From Myxococcales bacterium (GTDB lineage Bacteria; Myxococcota_A; Polyangia; Haliangiales; Haliangiaceae), in the NCBI GenBank assembly GCA_016707895.1, contig JADJGV010000002.1, positions 310,001 through 374,000 of the forward strand: a stretch of DNA of 64,000 bases. Reading direction: 5' to 3'. The translations under genes and the position numbers were made by a program. Of the stretch, positions 62,209 to 64,000 are shown one piece after another; the stretch's first letter is position 1, and each line of letters opens with the position of its first letter. The notes under the pieces are model-generated. The model saw only the letters and a program-made list of their open reading frames with translations, made no database searches and was not told the origin of the DNA.

Positions 62209-63255
62209 TCAGCGCACCACGGTCAGGTGAACCCGCCCCGGCGACGACGGCGGCGGCGGCAGCGCCGGCGCGAGCGGCTGGCCGCGCCACGCGTCGAGCC
62301 GGCTGCCCTGGTGCGCGTACGCGACCGGGCAGGTGGCGGCGCACGGCTTGGGCGTGTCGAACGCCTGGCGGATGTCGTCGACGCCGTAGTCGGCCAGCGG
62401 CTTGGCGCCCAGGCCCATCTTGGGCGTGCACAGGTGCACCAGCCCGTCCTCGCACACGGTGAAGAAGCGGGCGCCGGCGCGGCACTTCCACTCGACCTGG
62501 CCGCGGTCGAGCAGCTCGCTCTGGAAGTCCTCGCTGAAGACGCTGGTGCCGTGGCGATCGAGCGCGCGGATCTCCTCGTAGACGGCGCGCGCCTCGGCGT
62601 CGACCGGCAGCGGTCGCCCCGACGGATCGCGGGCCAGCGAGCACTTGGCGTCGAAGCCGAGCGCGTGCACCGCCTGCGCGACCGCCAGCGCCTCGGCCGG
62701 CGGCGCCGCGCCGAAGACGGTGTTCACGCGCACGCGGAAGCGCGCGTGCTCGGCGAGCAACCGCAGCTTGCCGCGCAGCGGCTTGAGCGACTTCTTGCTG
62801 ACCGCGTTGGGCGTGAGGTTGTCGAGGCTGAGCTGCAGCGCGTACAGCCCGGCGTCGTTGAGCGCGTCGATCAGCGCACGCGTCAGCAGATAGCCGTTGG
62901 TGTTGAGCGCCGGCGTCATGCCGCGCGCGCGCACGTGGCGGACGATCGCGACGATGTCGGGGTGGAGCAACGTCTCGCCGCCGGTGAGCGTGACGAACAC
63001 CGTGCCCAGCTCGGCGAGGTGATCGATGCGCGCCTTCATCTCGTCGAGCGGCACCGGCGGCGACACCTTGTCGTACTCGGTGCAGTAGCCGCACGCGAGG
63101 TTGCAGCGCCGGGTGACGACGACGTGGGCCATCAGCGGCCGATCGGTGTCGAGCGCGGCCTTGGCCAGCCCGCGCAGCACGCGGAAGTCGGCGCGCAGCT
63201 GGTGGCGGCGCTGGTGGCGGACAGGGGCGATCGCGGGGAGGGCGGCTGCGGACAT
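62209..63255 (-). CDS. radical SAM protein with SPASM-like C-terminus
   Basis: A 348-residue enzyme. The radical SAM cluster motif CNLACGYC puts Cys 51, 55 and 58 on the 4Fe-4S cluster; TLTGGETLLHPDI is the GGE motif, and LNTNGYLLT and LQLSLDN follow. Later Cys residues (EWKCRAGARFFTVCEDGLVHLC, PKPCAATCPV) suggest an auxiliary cluster or SPASM-like domain. It performs a radical-based modification, probably of a peptide or small molecule; the substrate is not visible in the window. The start MSAAALPAIAP was chosen over an upstream Met. Confidence 0.85.
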   Translation of the reverse strand: MSAAALPAIAPVRHQRRHQLRADFRVLRGLAKAALDTDRPLMAHVVVTRRCNLACGYCTEYDKVSPPVPLDEMKARIDHLAELGTVFVTLTGGETLLHPDIVAIVRHVRARGMTPALNTNGYLLTRALIDALNDAGLYALQLSLDNLTPNAVSKKSLKPLRGKLRLLAEHARFRVRVNTVFGAAPPAEALAVAQAVHALGFDAKCSLARDPSGRPLPVDAEARAVYEEIRALDRHGTSVFSEDFQSELLDRGQVEWKCRAGARFFTVCEDGLVHLCTPKMGLGAKPLADYGVDDIRQAFDTPKPCAATCPVAYAHQGSRLDAWRGQPLAPALPPPPSSPGRVHLTVVR

Positions 63256-63378
63256 GGCGGGCGGTATTGCGACCCCTGGGCCATCGCCCAAGCGCTCGAG
63301 ATCGCTAGGCCGGGTGTCAAGGTTCGACCATTCCCTGGCAGATCAGCGCCGACGGCTGGCTGGTACGTTTCAACGGCG

Positions 63379-63846
63379 ATGCTCCGCCGCGTCTTGCCGC
63401 TCGCCTTGTTGGTCGGTTGCAGCCACCCGCGGCCGGCGCCGGCGCCAACGCCGCCGAGCCCGCAGGTCACGATCCACCTCGATCCGCTGCGCTTCAAGCC
63501 CGACGCCACGCTGACGATCGAGCTGGTGATCGGCAGCGGCTACAGCTGCAGCAAGCGCTACCCGATGCCGATGACGGAGCCCGCGCCGACGCCATCGCCC
63601 GCGCCGTGCATGGCGCCGCCGCCCCCGTTCCACGAGCAGTACGCCGAGCGGGTGGCCGGCCGCAGCGCCATCGTGATCGCCAGCGGGCAGCTCATGCTCG
63701 GGCGCGACTTCACCGTGATCGTCACCGGGCCCGCGGCCGAGGGTTGCGATCTGCTGCGCGGCACCGCGCGCGGCATCGCGACCGGCGGCGCGGTCGAGGT
63801 CCCGGCGCTCGAGCTGGTCGCGATCCCGCAGCCGTGCCCGGCGTAG
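63379..63846 (+). CDS. small lipoprotein, unknown
   Basis: A 155-residue protein with lipobox LVGC (Cys 14), a Pro-rich linker and a beta-rich domain (VTIHLDPLRFKPDATLTIELVIGSGYSCSKRYPMPM, then IVIASGQLMLGRDFTVIVTGPAAEGCDLLRG). Cys residues are few. TACGTT lies 9 nt upstream (63364-63369). It is followed by a second lipoprotein gene in the same direction. No domain known. Confidence 0.6.
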   Translation: MLRRVLPLALLVGCSHPRPAPAPTPPSPQVTIHLDPLRFKPDATLTIELVIGSGYSCSKRYPMPMTEPAPTPSPAPCMAPPPPFHEQYAERVAGRSAIVIASGQLMLGRDFTVIVTGPAAEGCDLLRGTARGIATGGAVEVPALELVAIPQPCPA

Positions 63847-63878
63847 ATCGTCGACGGCGATCGCGCGTCGGAAGTCCC

Positions 63879-64000
63879 ATGCCCCGCACGCTCGCCGCCC
63901 TCGCGCTCGCCGCCCTCGCCACCACCGCCTGCACCGAGCAGCTCGCGCCCGCCGCCCAGGCCACCACGCCGGTGCGCTTCGCGCTGTCGCTCGACGCCCG
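63879..64000 (+). CDS. putative lipoprotein, 3' truncated
   Basis: MPRTLAALALAALATTAC is a typical signal with lipobox Cys 18, followed by TEQLAPAAQATTPVRFALSL. The frame is open to the window edge, so the gene continues beyond. Only about 40 residues are visible; the function cannot be given. Confidence 0.6.
   Translation, partial: MPRTLAALALAALATTACTEQLAPAAQATTPVRFALSLDA

Overview
The window is a very GC-rich chromosome segment (about 70% or more by eye) that looks like a myxobacterium (Myxococcota), probably Haliangiales/Kofleriaceae-like. The support is indirect: around twenty predicted lipoproteins, several with Asp-Ala or Pro-rich linkers; a matrixin-type protease ending in a MYXO-CTERM-like tail; AgmX/PglI-type C-terminal domains; a hybrid histidine kinase; a Ser/Thr kinase with a large C-terminal repeat region; and a sigma-54-type promoter. 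No rRNA, tRNA or CRISPR was recognised.

Layout. 1-6.2 kb: a truncated methyltransferase, small lipoproteins, a C-type-lectin lipoprotein, a lipid kinase, an SDR oxidoreductase, an orphan MbtH-like protein and an aldo/keto reductase. 6.2-17.4 kb: poly-G tracts, a metallo-beta-lactamase-fold hydrolase, a GAF-PAS-kinase-REC protein, a trans-sulfuration enzyme, an ECF sigma factor fused to a membrane anchor and AgmX-like domain, a GuaB1-type GMP reductase, a barrel protein and the matrixin. 17.4-36.6 kb: lipoproteins, an EF-hand protein, a thioesterase, a MITE-like palindrome, TetR/Mpo1-like and ArsR/SRPBCC operons, LspA, CocE/NonD hydrolase, an orphan GspC-like protein, an FtrA-like regulator divergent from a GST. 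36.6-41.3 kb: an accessory patch with lower GC, a repeat array beside a RAYT-like transposase, a Lys-rich protein and a toxin-antitoxin pair. 41.4-49.8 kb: a three-gene operon of two solute-binding proteins (one fused to vWA) without a transporter, a collagen-like lipoprotein, a DUF1028 protein, and an ECF sigma factor followed by tandem ADYC-type lipoproteins that share a promoter. 49.8-64 kb: a Ser/Thr kinase, a cassette of CpXC protein, AAA+ ATPase, lipoprotein and a 1195-residue protein with a lethal-factor-like zinc protease end, then a Sel1 protein, an AgmX-like protein, a radical SAM enzyme and lipoproteins.

Three points stand out. First, the CpXC/AAA+/lipoprotein/metalloprotease cassette lies exactly between two 46-bp direct repeats that carry the start of the kinase gene, as if it had been inserted between a divergently transcribed kinase/Sel1 pair. 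Second, at least 27 transcription-unit-leading genes have a TAnnnT hexamer 5-9 nt before the start codon and usually no Shine-Dalgarno sequence, suggesting widespread leaderless mRNAs, while many operon-internal genes have good ribosome sites. Third, three genes are each broken by what looks like one missing base, and poly-G runs occur at 6.2 kb; sequencing error should be excluded before calling these pseudogenes. All functions are read from motifs and family knowledge; no search was run.
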